A stretch of DNA of 64,000 nucleotides from Actinoallomurus spadix. Lineage in GTDB: Bacteria > Actinomycetota > Actinomycetes > Streptosporangiales > Streptosporangiaceae. The position numbers were made by a program, and so were the translations under genes. Shown here in pieces: positions 7,137-15,463 of the stretch. A model generated the notes under the pieces. It searched no databases, was not told the DNA's origin, and was given only the letters and a program-made list of their open reading frames with translations. The DNA is taken from the NCBI RefSeq assembly GCF_024055725.1, contig NZ_JAMXMX010000019.1, positions 62,001 to 126,000 on the forward strand, in the 5' to 3' direction. Within the stretch, counting starts at the first letter, position 1, and each line of letters opens with the position of its first letter.

Positions 7137-8006
7137 ATGACCTTGAGCTCGCCCACCGACGTCCGTGAGCGTCTCGCGGCCGTGGACTACCTGGCCGACG
7201 ACGCGATCGCGACGACCGTCTACCTCGCCGCCGCGCTCGGGAAACCGCTGCTGGTGGAGGGCCCCGCCGGAGTCGGCAAGACGGAGCTGGCCAAGGCCGT
7301 CGCCGCGATCACCGACGCGCGGCTCGTGCGACTCCAGTGCTACGAGGGCCTCGACGAGGCGCGGGCCCTCTACGAGTGGAACTACAGGAAACAGCTGCTG
7401 CGCATCCAGGCGGCCGGCGACCAGGAGTGGAGCGCCACCCACGACGACATCTTCAGCGAGGAGTTCCTGCTGGAACGGCCCCTGCTGACCGCCATCCGGC
7501 GCACCGACCCGACGGTCCTGCTGATCGACGAGATCGACAAGGCGGACGTGGAGGTCGAGGGGCTGCTCCTGGAGGTGCTCTCGGACTTCCAGGTGACCAT
7601 CCCCGAGCTCGGGACGATCACGGCCGCGCGCCGGCCGTTCGTCGTGCTCACCTCCAACGCGACCCGCGAGCTGTCCGAGGCGCTCAAGCGGCGCTGTCTC
7701 TACCTGCACCTGGACCATCCCTCTCCCGAACGGGAGCGCGACATCGTACGGGCGCGGGTGCCCGGCATCGATGAGGCCCTGGCGACCCGGCTCGCCCAGG
7801 TCGTCGCGGTCCTGCGCGAACTGGAGCTGAAGAAACCCCCGAGCATCGCCGAGACCGTCGACTGGGCGAGGACCCTGCTGGCGCTCGGCCTCGACCGGCT
7901 CGGCGGGGAGGAGATCGCCGCGACCCTCGGTGTCGTCCTGAAACACCACTCCGACCAGGAACGCGCGCGCAAGGAGGTCGTCGCCGGCGATGCCACCGCT
8001 CGCTGA
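7137..8006 (+). CDS. MoxR-type AAA ATPase
   Basis: 289 residues. Walker A GPAGVGKT is at 42-49, Walker B LLIDEIDKAD at about 128-137, sensor 1 LTSNATRELSEALKRRC follows, and the C-terminal lid includes KPPSIAETVDWARTLLALG. This is the CoxD/MoxR branch, chaperone-like ATPases that insert metal cofactors or mature partner complexes together with a VWA protein. The VWA gene follows after 24 bp and surely shares the transcript. No carbon monoxide dehydrogenase genes are nearby, so the client is unknown. The ATG at 7137 starts MTLSSPTDVRERL, matching the usual N-terminus. Confidence 0.93.
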   Translation: MTLSSPTDVRERLAAVDYLADDAIATTVYLAAALGKPLLVEGPAGVGKTELAKAVAAITDARLVRLQCYEGLDEARALYEWNYRKQLLRIQAAGDQEWSATHDDIFSEEFLLERPLLTAIRRTDPTVLLIDEIDKADVEVEGLLLEVLSDFQVTIPELGTITAARRPFVVLTSNATRELSEALKRRCLYLHLDHPSPERERDIVRARVPGIDEALATRLAQVVAVLRELELKKPPSIAETVDWARTLLALGLDRLGGEEIAATLGVVLKHHSDQERARKEVVAGDATAR

Positions 8007-8030
8007 GATCAACGGCCGCCGGGTGCCCTG

Positions 8031-9386
8031 ATGGCGCTGCTGGACCGCCACCTCGCCTTCCTCGCGGCACTGCGGGAGGCGGGCCTGCCCGTGTCACTCG
8101 CCGAAGGACTCGACGCCGTCCACGCCCTGGCCGCGATCGACCTGGCCGAACGTAAGGCGCTCCGCGCGGCGTACGCGGCGACGCTCGTCAAGCGGCAGGC
8201 CCACCGGGAGGCGTTCGACACACTGTTCGACCTGTGGTTTCCGCCGGTGACCGGCAGTCCCGAGACGGCCCGGGAGCGCCCCGCGTACGGTGATCCGGAA
8301 GTACGGCGGCTCCGTGACGAACTGAGCCGCCTCCTGGTCGAGGGCGACGATGACCTCCTGCGCGACTTCGCCCGCCAGGCCGTCGGCGCGTACGGCCGCG
8401 GGTCGGGCGGCGGGTCCGGCGGGAGCCCGTGGTTCTCCTACCAGGTGCTGCGGACCCTGTCGCCGGACACCCTGATGGCGGGGCTGCTGGCCGCCGTGCT
8501 CACCGAACGCGGCGGCCTCGACGAGAAGGTCGCCCGCCGTACCTTCACCCGCCGCATCGAACGCTTGGAGAGGTTCGTCGCCGAGGACGTACGGCGGCGG
8601 ATCGCCGAGGAGACCGGCGCCGGCAAGGCCGCGCGCGGCGCCGTGCGGCGGCCACTGGAGGAGATCGACTTCCTCCGGGCGACGCGAGCGGACCTGACCG
8701 CGATCCGGCGGGAGATCCAGCCGCTCGCCCGGCGCCTCGCGGCCCGTCTCACCCACCGCCGGCGGCACGGCGGCCGCGGGCGGCTGGACTTCCGCAGGAC
8801 CGTACGCGCGTCACTGTCGACCGGCGGCGTCCCCCTGACCACCCACCACCGGCCGCCGCGCCCGCACAAGCCGGAACTCGTCGTGCTCTGCGACGCCAGC
8901 GACTCGGTCTCCTCGTTCGCCCACTTCACGCTGCTCCTGACGTACGCGCTGCGCGAGCAGTTCGCCCGGGTGCGGGCGTTCGCGTTCATCGACGACCTGG
9001 ACGAGATCACGAGGTTCTTCGCGCCCGGCGCCGACGTCGTCGAGGCGATGACCCGGATGACACGGGAGGCCCGCCTGGTCTGGATCAGCGGGCACAGCGA
9101 CTACGGGCGCGCGTTCGGCGTCTTCGCGGACCGGTACGCCGACGCCATCACGCCCAAGACGTCCCTGCTGATCCTCGGGGACGCCCGGAGCAACTACGGA
9201 TCGCTCAACCTCGAGACGGTCGAGCGGCTGGCCGGGCGGGCGCGGCACGCGTACTGGCTCAACCCCGAGCCCCTCCGGGACTGGGACACCGGGGACTCGG
9301 CGGCCTCGGCGTACGGGGCGGTGGTGCCGATGCGCGAATGCCGTAACCTCGCCCAGCTCGCGGACTTCGTCGAGTCGCTGGCGTGA
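8031..9386 (+). CDS. VWA domain protein, CoxE family
   Basis: 451 residues. The N-terminal ~270 residues are the helical region of CoxE-like proteins (MALLDRHLAFLAALREAGLP), with a glycine-serine linker near 124-133 and a basic stretch before the VWA domain. The MIDAS motif DASDS is at 288-292, with the downstream metal ligands expected in LVWISGHSDYGRAF and LLILGDARSNYG. CoxE proteins act with MoxR ATPases as maturation factors. It is co-transcribed with the ATPase upstream. Substrate unknown. Confidence 0.92.
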   Translation: MALLDRHLAFLAALREAGLPVSLAEGLDAVHALAAIDLAERKALRAAYAATLVKRQAHREAFDTLFDLWFPPVTGSPETARERPAYGDPEVRRLRDELSRLLVEGDDDLLRDFARQAVGAYGRGSGGGSGGSPWFSYQVLRTLSPDTLMAGLLAAVLTERGGLDEKVARRTFTRRIERLERFVAEDVRRRIAEETGAGKAARGAVRRPLEEIDFLRATRADLTAIRREIQPLARRLAARLTHRRRHGGRGRLDFRRTVRASLSTGGVPLTTHHRPPRPHKPELVVLCDASDSVSSFAHFTLLLTYALREQFARVRAFAFIDDLDEITRFFAPGADVVEAMTRMTREARLVWISGHSDYGRAFGVFADRYADAITPKTSLLILGDARSNYGSLNLETVERLAGRARHAYWLNPEPLRDWDTGDSAASAYGAVVPMRECRNLAQLADFVESLA

Positions 9387-9484
9387 CCTCCCGCCCGCCG
9401 GGGATGAGGGAGGTTCGGTGCGGGTTCTCCGGGTAGCTCCTTCGCCGGTCGGACGAGACATCGCCGCACGTAAGGGGAGCTTCC

Positions 9485-9994
9485 GTGAATTCGATCACCG
9501 AAACGGTCAAGGAGAACGAGCGCGCGTACAGCCAGGGCGAGCCGCGGCCGCTGAAGTCCTACGCCGGAACGCTCGCCGTCTACGGCGCGGCCGTCGGCGC
9601 CACCGCGCTGGTCGCCCGGCTGACCGGGCGCCGGGCCCCCCGTCTGGGGTTGTGGGACGTCGCGCTGATGGCCGTCACCACCCACAAGGCGTCCCGCACA
9701 CTCGCCAAGGACTCGGTGACCAGCCCGCTGCGGGCCCCCTTCACCCGGTACAAGGGGACGGCCGGTCCCGCCGAGCTCGCCGAGGAGGTCCGGGGCAAGG
9801 GCGTCAAGCACGCGATCGGGGAGCTGATCACCTGCCCGTTCTGCATGGCGCAGTGGATCGGCACCGCCTACGCGGCCGGGATGACCTTCGCACCGGACGC
9901 GACCCGGCTGGCCGGGGCGACGATGACGGCCGTGGCGGGCGCCGACTGGCTCCAGCTCGCCTACGCGCGACTGCAGAAGGCCGCGGAGGACTGA
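9485..9994 (+). CDS. DUF1360 family membrane-associated protein
   Basis: 169 residues. Conserved DUF1360 features are WDVALMAVTTHKASRTLAKD, SPLRAPFTRYKG and the cysteine motif GELITCPFCMAQWIGTAYAAG near residue 115. Hydrophobic stretches at about 26-45 and 115-150 suggest membrane association. The GTG start is chosen for the AAGGGGAG Shine-Dalgarno a few bases upstream. The family is found in Bacillus spore proteins and many actinomycetes; biochemical role unknown. It is a monocistron between the VWA gene and a repeat-rich gap. Confidence 0.88.
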   Translation: MNSITETVKENERAYSQGEPRPLKSYAGTLAVYGAAVGATALVARLTGRRAPRLGLWDVALMAVTTHKASRTLAKDSVTSPLRAPFTRYKGTAGPAELAEEVRGKGVKHAIGELITCPFCMAQWIGTAYAAGMTFAPDATRLAGATMTAVAGADWLQLAYARLQKAAED

Positions 9995-9995
9995 G

Positions 9996-10135
9996 ACGGC
10001 CGGCGCCTCCAGACGCGCCGGCGGCCCGCGATGCGCCGACGAGCCGCGATGCGCGGGCGGGCCGGGCATCGCCGGCGGGCCGCGACGGGCCGGGGCTGGG
10101 GATCGGCCGGCGGGCCGCGATGCGCGGGTACTGCC
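9996..10135. repeat. Degenerate tandem repeats in an intergenic gap
   Basis: About seven imperfect copies of a short unit resembling GGGCCGCGATGCGC with GCCGGC spacers fill the start of the 261-bp gap before the gene at 10256. Units drift in length and sequence and have no spacer structure, so this looks like slippage-derived GC-rich DNA, perhaps also a terminator for the DUF1360 gene. Confidence 0.55.
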
Positions 10136-10255
10136 CTGCGCCTGGGCCGGGACCTGGCCGGTCGCCGGGCGTGTACGGGCGGCTGCGGCGGGTTCCGGAG
10201 AGCCGTCCGGGGCGAATCGTGGGTTTGGGACAGCCTCGGCGGGTAGGCGGCCAGC

Positions 10256-11344
10256 ATGGACCTTAGCTTCCTCAAGTCGCTGTACGACAGTTCAGGACCG
10301 TTCGCCTCCGTCTACCTGGACATCAGGCGGATCACGGAAGACGCGCCGAAGGCCATCGAGTTGCGCCGTAAGGCCCGGCAGCGGGAGCTGGCCGACCAGG
10401 GAGCTCCGCCCGCGATGATCGAGGCGATGGTGCGGCTCGTGGACGAGGAGAACGGCCGGCGCGAGTCCGGCACCCTCGCGATGTTCGCGGCGGACGGCGA
10501 GGTCGTCCACCACGAGGTGCTGCCCGGGCCGCCGCCCGTCGAACTGGCCCAGTACGCCCCGCTGCCGCACGTCGAGCCGCTGCTCGCCCAGCGCGGGGAG
10601 CCGATGGCCTACCTGGCCGTCACGGTCGACCGGCTCGGCGGCGAGCTCACCTGCGTGTCCCGGGACGGTCATCGCCGCGTGATCGGGGTCAAGCCGGAGG
10701 AGGACTTCCCGGTGCGCAAGACCAAGGCCGGCGACTCGTTCCGACAGGACAAGCAGCAGCGGGCCGCCGAGGAGGTGTGGCGGATCAACGCGAAGAAGGT
10801 CGCCCATGAGATCGCCGTGGCCGTCGACGACTGCGGAGCCGAGATCGTGGTCCTTGCGGGTGACATCCGCGCCCGCAAGGCCGTACAGGGGGAGCTGCCC
10901 GAAGCGGTCCTGGCGCGCCTGGTCGACGCCGGCGGAGTCGGCCCGTCGCTGGAGGACGAGATCGCCGAGGCCATCGAGCACAAGCGCGGGGAACAGCGCG
11001 CGGCGCTGCTCGGACAGTTCGACGAGCAGCTCACCAAGAAGGGGCGCGCGGTCGAGGGCCTGGCCGGGGTGACGGACGCGCTGCGCAAGGGCCAGGTCGC
11101 GACCCTGTTCCTGGAGAACCGGCCGGACTCGCCGGCCACACTCTGGGTCGGCCCGCACCCGACCGAGGTGGGCACGTCGGCCGACTCCCTTCGCGAACTG
11201 GGCGTCGCCGAGCCCGTCGAGGCCCGCGCCGACGCGGCGCTGATCCGGGCGCTCGCGGGCACGGACGGGGACCTGCACCTGCTGCCGCCGGACACGTTCC
11301 GGGCGGAGTCCGGAGTCGGGGCCCTGCTGCGGTACGCGGACTGA
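10256..11344 (+). CDS. Balon/Rv2629-like ribosome hibernation factor (bacterial eRF1-fold family)
   Basis: 362 residues, close to Rv2629 of Mycobacterium tuberculosis. The N-terminus MDLSFLKSLYDSSGPFASVY and the central baeRF2-type domain (VSRDGHRRVIGVKPEEDFPV, then WRINAKKVAHEIAVAVDDCG) mark this family of bacterial relatives of archaeo-eukaryotic release factor 1. Members bind the ribosomal A site during stress (Balon), and Rv2629 is the mycobacterial homologue. No GGQ motif is visible, consistent with a binding rather than peptide-releasing role. The ATG at 10256 is the natural start. The HAD phosphatase gene follows 21 bp later, probably in one operon. Confidence 0.85.
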   Translation: MDLSFLKSLYDSSGPFASVYLDIRRITEDAPKAIELRRKARQRELADQGAPPAMIEAMVRLVDEENGRRESGTLAMFAADGEVVHHEVLPGPPPVELAQYAPLPHVEPLLAQRGEPMAYLAVTVDRLGGELTCVSRDGHRRVIGVKPEEDFPVRKTKAGDSFRQDKQQRAAEEVWRINAKKVAHEIAVAVDDCGAEIVVLAGDIRARKAVQGELPEAVLARLVDAGGVGPSLEDEIAEAIEHKRGEQRAALLGQFDEQLTKKGRAVEGLAGVTDALRKGQVATLFLENRPDSPATLWVGPHPTEVGTSADSLRELGVAEPVEARADAALIRALAGTDGDLHLLPPDTFRAESGVGALLRYAD

Positions 11345-11365
11345 GCGGCAGGGGGAACACGACCG

Positions 11366-12025
11366 ATGACCGAAGCGGTGATCTTCGACGTCGACGGCAC
11401 GCTCGTCGACACCAACTACCTGCACGCCGTGACGTGGTGGGAGGCGTTCCGGCAGAACGGCCACCGCGTCGACATGGCCGCCGTGCACCGGGCGATCGGA
11501 ATGGGGTCCGACAAGCTTCTCGACCATCTGCTGCCCGAGGACCGTGATCGTGACGGCGACGACGACGCCCGCGCCGCCCACAAGACCCTGTACCGCCTGT
11601 ACTGGACCCGGCTGCGCGCCTTCGACGGCGCCGCGGACCTGCTGCGCGCCTGCGCCGCGCGCGGCCGGAAGGTCGTTCTGGCCAGTTCCGCGGACGGCGA
11701 CGAGATGGGGGCGCTCCTGGCGGCGCTCGACGCCGATGACGCGATCAGCGCCGTGACCTCCTCGGCCGACGCGGAGGAGAGCAAGCCGGCCCCCGACATC
11801 GTGCAGGTCGCCCTCGAGCGTTCCGGCGTCCGGGCCGAGCAGGCGATCTTCGTGGGGGACACGGTCTGGGACGTCGAGGCGTGCGAGCGCGCGGGCCTGC
11901 CGTGCGTCGCGGTGCTGTCCGGGGGCATCGGAGCGGACGAGCTCCGGGACGCCGGCGCCGTCGCGGTCTACGACGGAACGGCCCATCTGCTGCGGGAGCT
12001 GGAGGACAGCCCACTGGCGAAGTGA
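11366..12025 (+). CDS. HAD-family hydrolase (beta-phosphoglucomutase / phosphoglycolate phosphatase-like)
   Basis: 219 residues with all HAD motifs: nucleophile DVDGTLVDT at 8-16, motif II VLASSAD at about 110, lysine of motif III in EESKPAPDIV and motif IV VGDTVWDVEACERAG. The helical cap between motifs I and II places it in the subfamily I phosphatases/mutases. The substrate is a phosphorylated small molecule that cannot be named. It starts 21 bp after the Rv2629-like gene and is probably co-transcribed. Confidence 0.92.
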   Translation: MTEAVIFDVDGTLVDTNYLHAVTWWEAFRQNGHRVDMAAVHRAIGMGSDKLLDHLLPEDRDRDGDDDARAAHKTLYRLYWTRLRAFDGAADLLRACAARGRKVVLASSADGDEMGALLAALDADDAISAVTSSADAEESKPAPDIVQVALERSGVRAEQAIFVGDTVWDVEACERAGLPCVAVLSGGIGADELRDAGAVAVYDGTAHLLRELEDSPLAK

Positions 12026-12050
12026 GCCGACCGTCCGGGTGTCCTCGACG

Positions 12051-12085
12051 CCGGTGGCCGGTGGCCGGTGGCCGGTGGCCGGTGG
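12051..12085. repeat. Five tandem copies of a 7-bp unit
   Basis: CCGGTGG is repeated five times without interruption, followed by two GGTCCGG-like units. It lies between the HAD gene and the oxidase remnant at 12136, in non-coding DNA. This is a simple-sequence tract likely to vary in copy number between strains. Confidence 0.85.
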
Positions 12086-12135
12086 CCGGGGTCCGGGGTC
12101 CGGGCGTCGGAGGCGCCCGGGTGCGGTGGCGGTGC

Positions 12136-12228
12136 TCAGGGCAAGAGCGTGTCCAGGAACGCGTTGCCGAACACGCGGTACGGGTCGTGGGCATTGAGCG
12201 TCGTCCGCGCCGCGTCGAAGTCGTCCCC
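12136..12228 (-). pseudogene. C-terminal scrap of an FAD-linked oxidase
   Basis: The last ~30 codons of this leftward frame, containing AARTTLNAHDPYRVFGNAFL and ending TLLP, look like the C-terminus of FAD-linked oxidases of the cholesterol/sugar-lactone oxidase kind, where NAHDPYRVF..AFLD..LP is a typical ending. Nothing upstream belongs to such a protein; the frame runs into the neighbouring monooxygenase gene. This is read as a deletion remnant. Homology is by eye over a short segment, so confidence is low. Confidence 0.4.
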
Positions 12229-12262
12229 GGCGGAAGGATCCACTGTTCCGAACCTGGGGCGG

Positions 12263-13714
12263 TCAGGCGGAGGACAGGGCGTAGTCCTCCCGGCGGGCGC
12301 GCCGCGTGCGGGCCCAGTACTCGAAGGTGAAACCGGGCCACAGCGTGCGGTTGACGCCATGCTCGTCGAGGTACCAGCTCGTGCAGCCGCCCTCGTTCCA
12401 GACCGCCCGGCGGAGCCTCTTCAGCAGGCGGTCGTTGAACCGGCGCTGGGCCTCGGGCCGGACTTCGATCGTCTCGGCCTTCTCCTTCGCGAGCATGCGG
12501 AGGCAGCTCAGCACGTGCTGCACCTGCGACTCGATCATGAAGACCACCGAGGTGTGCGCCAGGCCGGTGTTGGGTCCCAGGAGCAGGAAGAGGTTCGGGA
12601 AGCCCGCCACCGTCACGCCGTGATGGGCCTCGATGCCGCCGGCCCACGCCTCCTGGATCTTCAGCCCGTCCCGCCCGACGATGTGCTGCTCGGAGAGCGC
12701 CTCGGTGACCTTGAAGCCGGTGCCGTAGATGATGACGTCCACGTCGTACGCGGTGCCGTCCGCGGTTACGAGCCCGGTCTCGGTGATCTCCTTGATCGGC
12801 TCCGTGACCAGGTCGACGTGCGGGCGGGTCAGCGCCGGATAGTAGTCCGAGGACAGCAGGATGCGCTTGCAGCCGATCGTGTAGTCGGGGGTGACCTTCG
12901 CGCGCAGCTCCGGATCGTCGATCTGCCGCTCGATGTGGCGGCGTGCCCGCGACTCCATCGGCCCCATGAGCCGCGGGTCAAGGGCGAAGCCGACCGCGCG
13001 GGCCTCCAGACCCCAGTAGATCGCGTCACGGAAGGCGCGCTGCGCTCCGGGTACGTGCCGGAAGACGCGCCGTACCCGCTCGGAGAGCACGAAGTCGGGC
13101 TTCCCCTGGACCCACGGCGGCGTGCGCTGAAACACGTGCAGCCGGCCCGCCTCGTCGGCGACCCGCGGAATGAACTGGATCGCCGACGCGCCCGTGCCGA
13201 TGACCGCGACCCGCTTGCCGGACAGGTCGGCCGACCGGTCCCACCGCGCCGAGTGGAACGCCGTGCCCCGGAAGCGCTCGGCGCCGGGGATGTCGGGGAT
13301 GGACGGCACGTGCAGGGCGCCGATCGCGGAGACGACGGCCCTCGGCGTGAGGACCTCACCCGACGTCAGGGTGACCCGCCAGTGGCGGGCCGTCTCCTCC
13401 CACTCCATCGCCTCGACGGCGCAGCCGAAGCGCAGGTGCGGGCCCAGGCCGTACTTGTCGACGCAGTGGCGCAGGTAGTCCCAGATCTCCGGCTGCGGGG
13501 CGAACATCCGGGACCAGCCGGGGTTGAGCTCGAACGAGAAGGAGTACATGTGCGACGGCACGTCGCAGGCGCACCCGGGGTACTGGTTGTCGCGCCAGGT
13601 GCCGCCGAGGTCGTCGGCCTTCTCCAGGATGACGAAGTCGTGGAAGCCGGCCCGCTTCAGCTGGATGGCCATGCCGAGGCCGCCGAATCCGGAGCCGATG
13701 ATCGCGATCTTCAC
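12263..13714 (-). CDS. Flavin-containing monooxygenase, Baeyer-Villiger type
   Basis: 483 residues. The N-terminal Rossmann motif is IGSGFGGLGMAIQLKRAG, the Baeyer-Villiger fingerprint is FRGTAFHSARWD (FxGxxxHxxxWD form), and the second dinucleotide motif is IGTGASAIQFIPRVAD. These NADPH/FAD enzymes insert oxygen next to ketones. The GTG start at 13714 is chosen because AGGAGG precedes it by a few bases and it places the FAD motif at residue 6; an upstream GTG at 13756 lies inside the operator region. It is divergent from the TetR gene at 13812, the usual substrate-inducible arrangement. Confidence 0.92.
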   Translation of the reverse strand: MKIAIIGSGFGGLGMAIQLKRAGFHDFVILEKADDLGGTWRDNQYPGCACDVPSHMYSFSFELNPGWSRMFAPQPEIWDYLRHCVDKYGLGPHLRFGCAVEAMEWEETARHWRVTLTSGEVLTPRAVVSAIGALHVPSIPDIPGAERFRGTAFHSARWDRSADLSGKRVAVIGTGASAIQFIPRVADEAGRLHVFQRTPPWVQGKPDFVLSERVRRVFRHVPGAQRAFRDAIYWGLEARAVGFALDPRLMGPMESRARRHIERQIDDPELRAKVTPDYTIGCKRILLSSDYYPALTRPHVDLVTEPIKEITETGLVTADGTAYDVDVIIYGTGFKVTEALSEQHIVGRDGLKIQEAWAGGIEAHHGVTVAGFPNLFLLLGPNTGLAHTSVVFMIESQVQHVLSCLRMLAKEKAETIEVRPEAQRRFNDRLLKRLRRAVWNEGGCTSWYLDEHGVNRTLWPGFTFEYWARTRRARREDYALSSA

Positions 13715-13748
13715 TGCGCCTCCTGGGCCGTCGTCGCTCTGCTTCGGA

Positions 13749-13789
13749 GTTACCACTAGTAACTTACCAGCGGTAGGTTACCGCCGGTA
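13749..13789. promoter_or_regulatory. Tandem palindromes, probable TetR operator
   Basis: Three symmetric elements sit between the divergent monooxygenase and TetR genes: GTTAC-CACTA-GTAAC (13749-13763), TACC-AGC-GGTA (13765-13775) and TACC-GCC-GGTA (13779-13789). The last two are 14 bp apart, so they form a direct repeat of the same 11-bp palindrome. The position suits autorepression plus control of the monooxygenase by the adjacent TetR. Confidence 0.65.
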
Positions 13790-13811
13790 GGTGCTGAGAT
13801 AGAGTTCACAC

Positions 13812-14444
13812 GTGATCCGCGATGACTCCGTGAAACCGCGTCGCCGGCGGATGTCCCGAGCCGACCGCGAGCAGCAGATGCTCGACGTCGCCGAGGAGGT
13901 GTTCGCCGAGCGCGGCTACGGCGCCGTCTCCATGGAGGAGATCGCCGAGCTGGTCGGGCTGTCCAAGCCGATGCTGTACGAGTACTTCGGTTCCAAGGAG
14001 GGCCTCCTGCTCGGGGTCATCCGGCGGGCGCGGGGAGAGCTGCGGGAGGTCACCGAGCGTGCGGTCGAGGCGGGCGGCACGCCCGAGGAGATGCTGCGGC
14101 GCGGCTACGTCGCCTACTTCCGGTTCGGCGAGGCCCACCACCGGGCCTGGCTCGTCCTCCTCCAGGAGCAGATGCTCCTGCGCAGTGCGGCCGAGGAGAT
14201 CGAGGGGATCCGCCGCCAGCAGAGCGAGATGATGGTCGGGCTGCTGGCGGCGCACCTGCCGGATCGGCCGCGCCGTGCCCTGGAGGCCTATGCGGAGAGC
14301 ATCATCGGCGCGTGCGAGCGGATGGCCCTGTGGCGGGCGCGCAACCCCGAGGTCACTCCCGAAGAGGCCGCCGACCACCTCATGGACCTCACCTGGACCG
14401 GCCTGGCCACCCTCAACTCTCCCCTCGACGCCGGCCGGCCCTGA
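13812..14444 (+). CDS. TetR/AcrR family transcriptional regulator
   Basis: 210 residues. The N-terminal helix-turn-helix reads MLDVAEEVFAERGYGAVSME, then EIAELVGLSKPMLYEYFGSK, residues ~22-70; the rest is the helical ligand-binding domain (AYFRFGEAHHRAWLVLLQEQ). An arginine-rich N-terminal arm (KPRRRRMSRADREQQ) may add minor-groove contacts. The GTG at 13812 is used; an internal ATG at 13851 is a possible alternative. Divergent to the Baeyer-Villiger monooxygenase across tandem palindromes, so it most likely represses that gene and itself. Ligand unknown. Confidence 0.92.
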   Translation: MIRDDSVKPRRRRMSRADREQQMLDVAEEVFAERGYGAVSMEEIAELVGLSKPMLYEYFGSKEGLLLGVIRRARGELREVTERAVEAGGTPEEMLRRGYVAYFRFGEAHHRAWLVLLQEQMLLRSAAEEIEGIRRQQSEMMVGLLAAHLPDRPRRALEAYAESIIGACERMALWRARNPEVTPEEAADHLMDLTWTGLATLNSPLDAGRP

Positions 14445-14484
14445 CGCATCCTTGAACTGACGGTTACCGGGTGATTACTCTTGG

Positions 14485-14512
14485 TTGACTCGACAGGATT
14501 TTCGACTACGGT
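14485..14512 (+). promoter_or_regulatory. Candidate sigma-70-type promoter for the Uma2 gene
   Basis: TTGACT (14485-14490) and TACGGT (14507-14512) are separated by 16 bp, about 55 bp before the ATG at 14567. The -35 box is near consensus and the -10 box is moderate, as is common in actinomycetes. Confidence 0.4.
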
Positions 14513-14566
14513 GGGTCCGGTCACCGTTACCTTGTGTCCTCGCCCCTCGGAGGGAATGATGCACCT

Positions 14567-15142
14567 ATGGCCGTCCAAGCCCTTGAGGTGCCCGTGGTTC
14601 GCAACGACGACATTCAGAGCGTGTTCCGCGAGATGTGCGGCGTCCTCCCGGAGCATCGGGTGGAGCTCGTCAACGGCCGGATCGTGGTGAATCCGGTGCC
14701 GACCGGTCAGCACAATGACATCATCTACTGGCTGTTCGCCCAGATCCTGGCCACTGTCCAGGCCAACGGCTGGCGGATATGGACCGACATCACGCTCTTC
14801 CTGGGGCCGCAAGAGGATCGCTACCGTCCGGACCTTACGGTGGTGCCGGCCAAGCCGAAGATGTGGGCGGCAGACCACGTCTACTCCGACCAGGTGCTTC
14901 TCGCGGTCGAAGTCGTCTCTCCGAGCAGCGCGACCGATGATCACCAGGTCAAACCCCGGCGGTACGCCGCGGGAGGCGTGCCGCTCTGCCTGGTGATCGA
15001 CGTCTTCACGCGGAAGGTCCGGCTCCTGTCCGAGCCGGGGGCCGACGGCTACGAGCAGGAGACGGACGTGGCCCTGGGCCGGCCGATCGAGCTGCCGGAG
15101 CCGTGGGGGCTCACCATCGAGACCGCGGCGCTCACGGACTGA
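14567..15142 (+). CDS. Uma2 family endonuclease (DUF820)
   Basis: 191 residues. Uma2 proteins have a PD-(D/E)xK nuclease core; here PDLTVVP, the acidic strand LLAVEVVSPSS and the late KPRRYAAGGVPLCLVIDVF supply the expected residues. The start at 14567 gives the standard length; a GTG at 14534 would add residues without conservation. The family is abundant in actinomycetes and cyanobacteria as solitary genes of unknown role. No partner antitoxin or transposase is visible. Confidence 0.88.
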   Translation: MAVQALEVPVVRNDDIQSVFREMCGVLPEHRVELVNGRIVVNPVPTGQHNDIIYWLFAQILATVQANGWRIWTDITLFLGPQEDRYRPDLTVVPAKPKMWAADHVYSDQVLLAVEVVSPSSATDDHQVKPRRYAAGGVPLCLVIDVFTRKVRLLSEPGADGYEQETDVALGRPIELPEPWGLTIETAALTD

Positions 15143-15161
15143 CCGGTTCCGGCGGGGCCGC

Positions 15162-15351
15162 TCAGCCGAGCGTGCGCCAGGACTGCTCCTGCACCACTTC
15201 CCGGCTGCGCCGGCCGTCGGGCGTACGGAGCGATCGCGTCGGCGGTGAAGACGGTGTCGAGGAGTGCCCGGTCGCCGCCGTCGACGGCGCGGACATGGCG
15301 GGCCGGCAGCTCGCCGAGCTCGAGCCGGTCGGAGATCCCCTGAATGTCCAT
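15162..15351 (-). pseudogene. Truncated SnoaL/NTF2-like gene
   Basis: The leftward ATG at 15351 opens with MDIQGISDRLELGELPARHV and continues to LLDTVFTADA, the usual start of SnoaL-like (NTF2 fold) proteins of about 140 residues. Similarity ends after ~45 residues, and the frame then runs into proline- and glycine-rich sequence. A short stretch in the next frame (SREVVQEQSWRTLG) resembles the normal C-terminal end. The middle has therefore been lost. It lies in the gap between the Uma2 and ABC transporter genes; the remaining part of that gap (15352-15463) shows only the ABC gene's ribosome-binding site. Confidence 0.6.
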
Positions 15352-15463
15352 CTCCGGATCATCCGTCTCGCCAAACGGACGATCAATACCCGAACGGTCC
15401 TACCGCCGGTGGTCTTCGCCCGGCGGAGGGACACTGCGGTCGGCTGCCACTGGGGGAGGCACG

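Noticed and set aside
8031-9386. VWA protein considered as a Ro60/Rsr orthologue for the Y-like RNAs
   Set aside because: Its N-terminus and pairing with MoxR are those of CoxE; no TROVE/HEAT-repeat ring domain is visible.
9996-10135. CRISPR-like array
   Set aside because: Units are short, irregular and adjoining without unique spacers, and no cas genes are nearby.
12263-13756. Longer N-terminus of the Baeyer-Villiger enzyme from 13756
   Set aside because: That start lies in the TetR operator region, and AGGAGG sits directly before the GTG at 13714.
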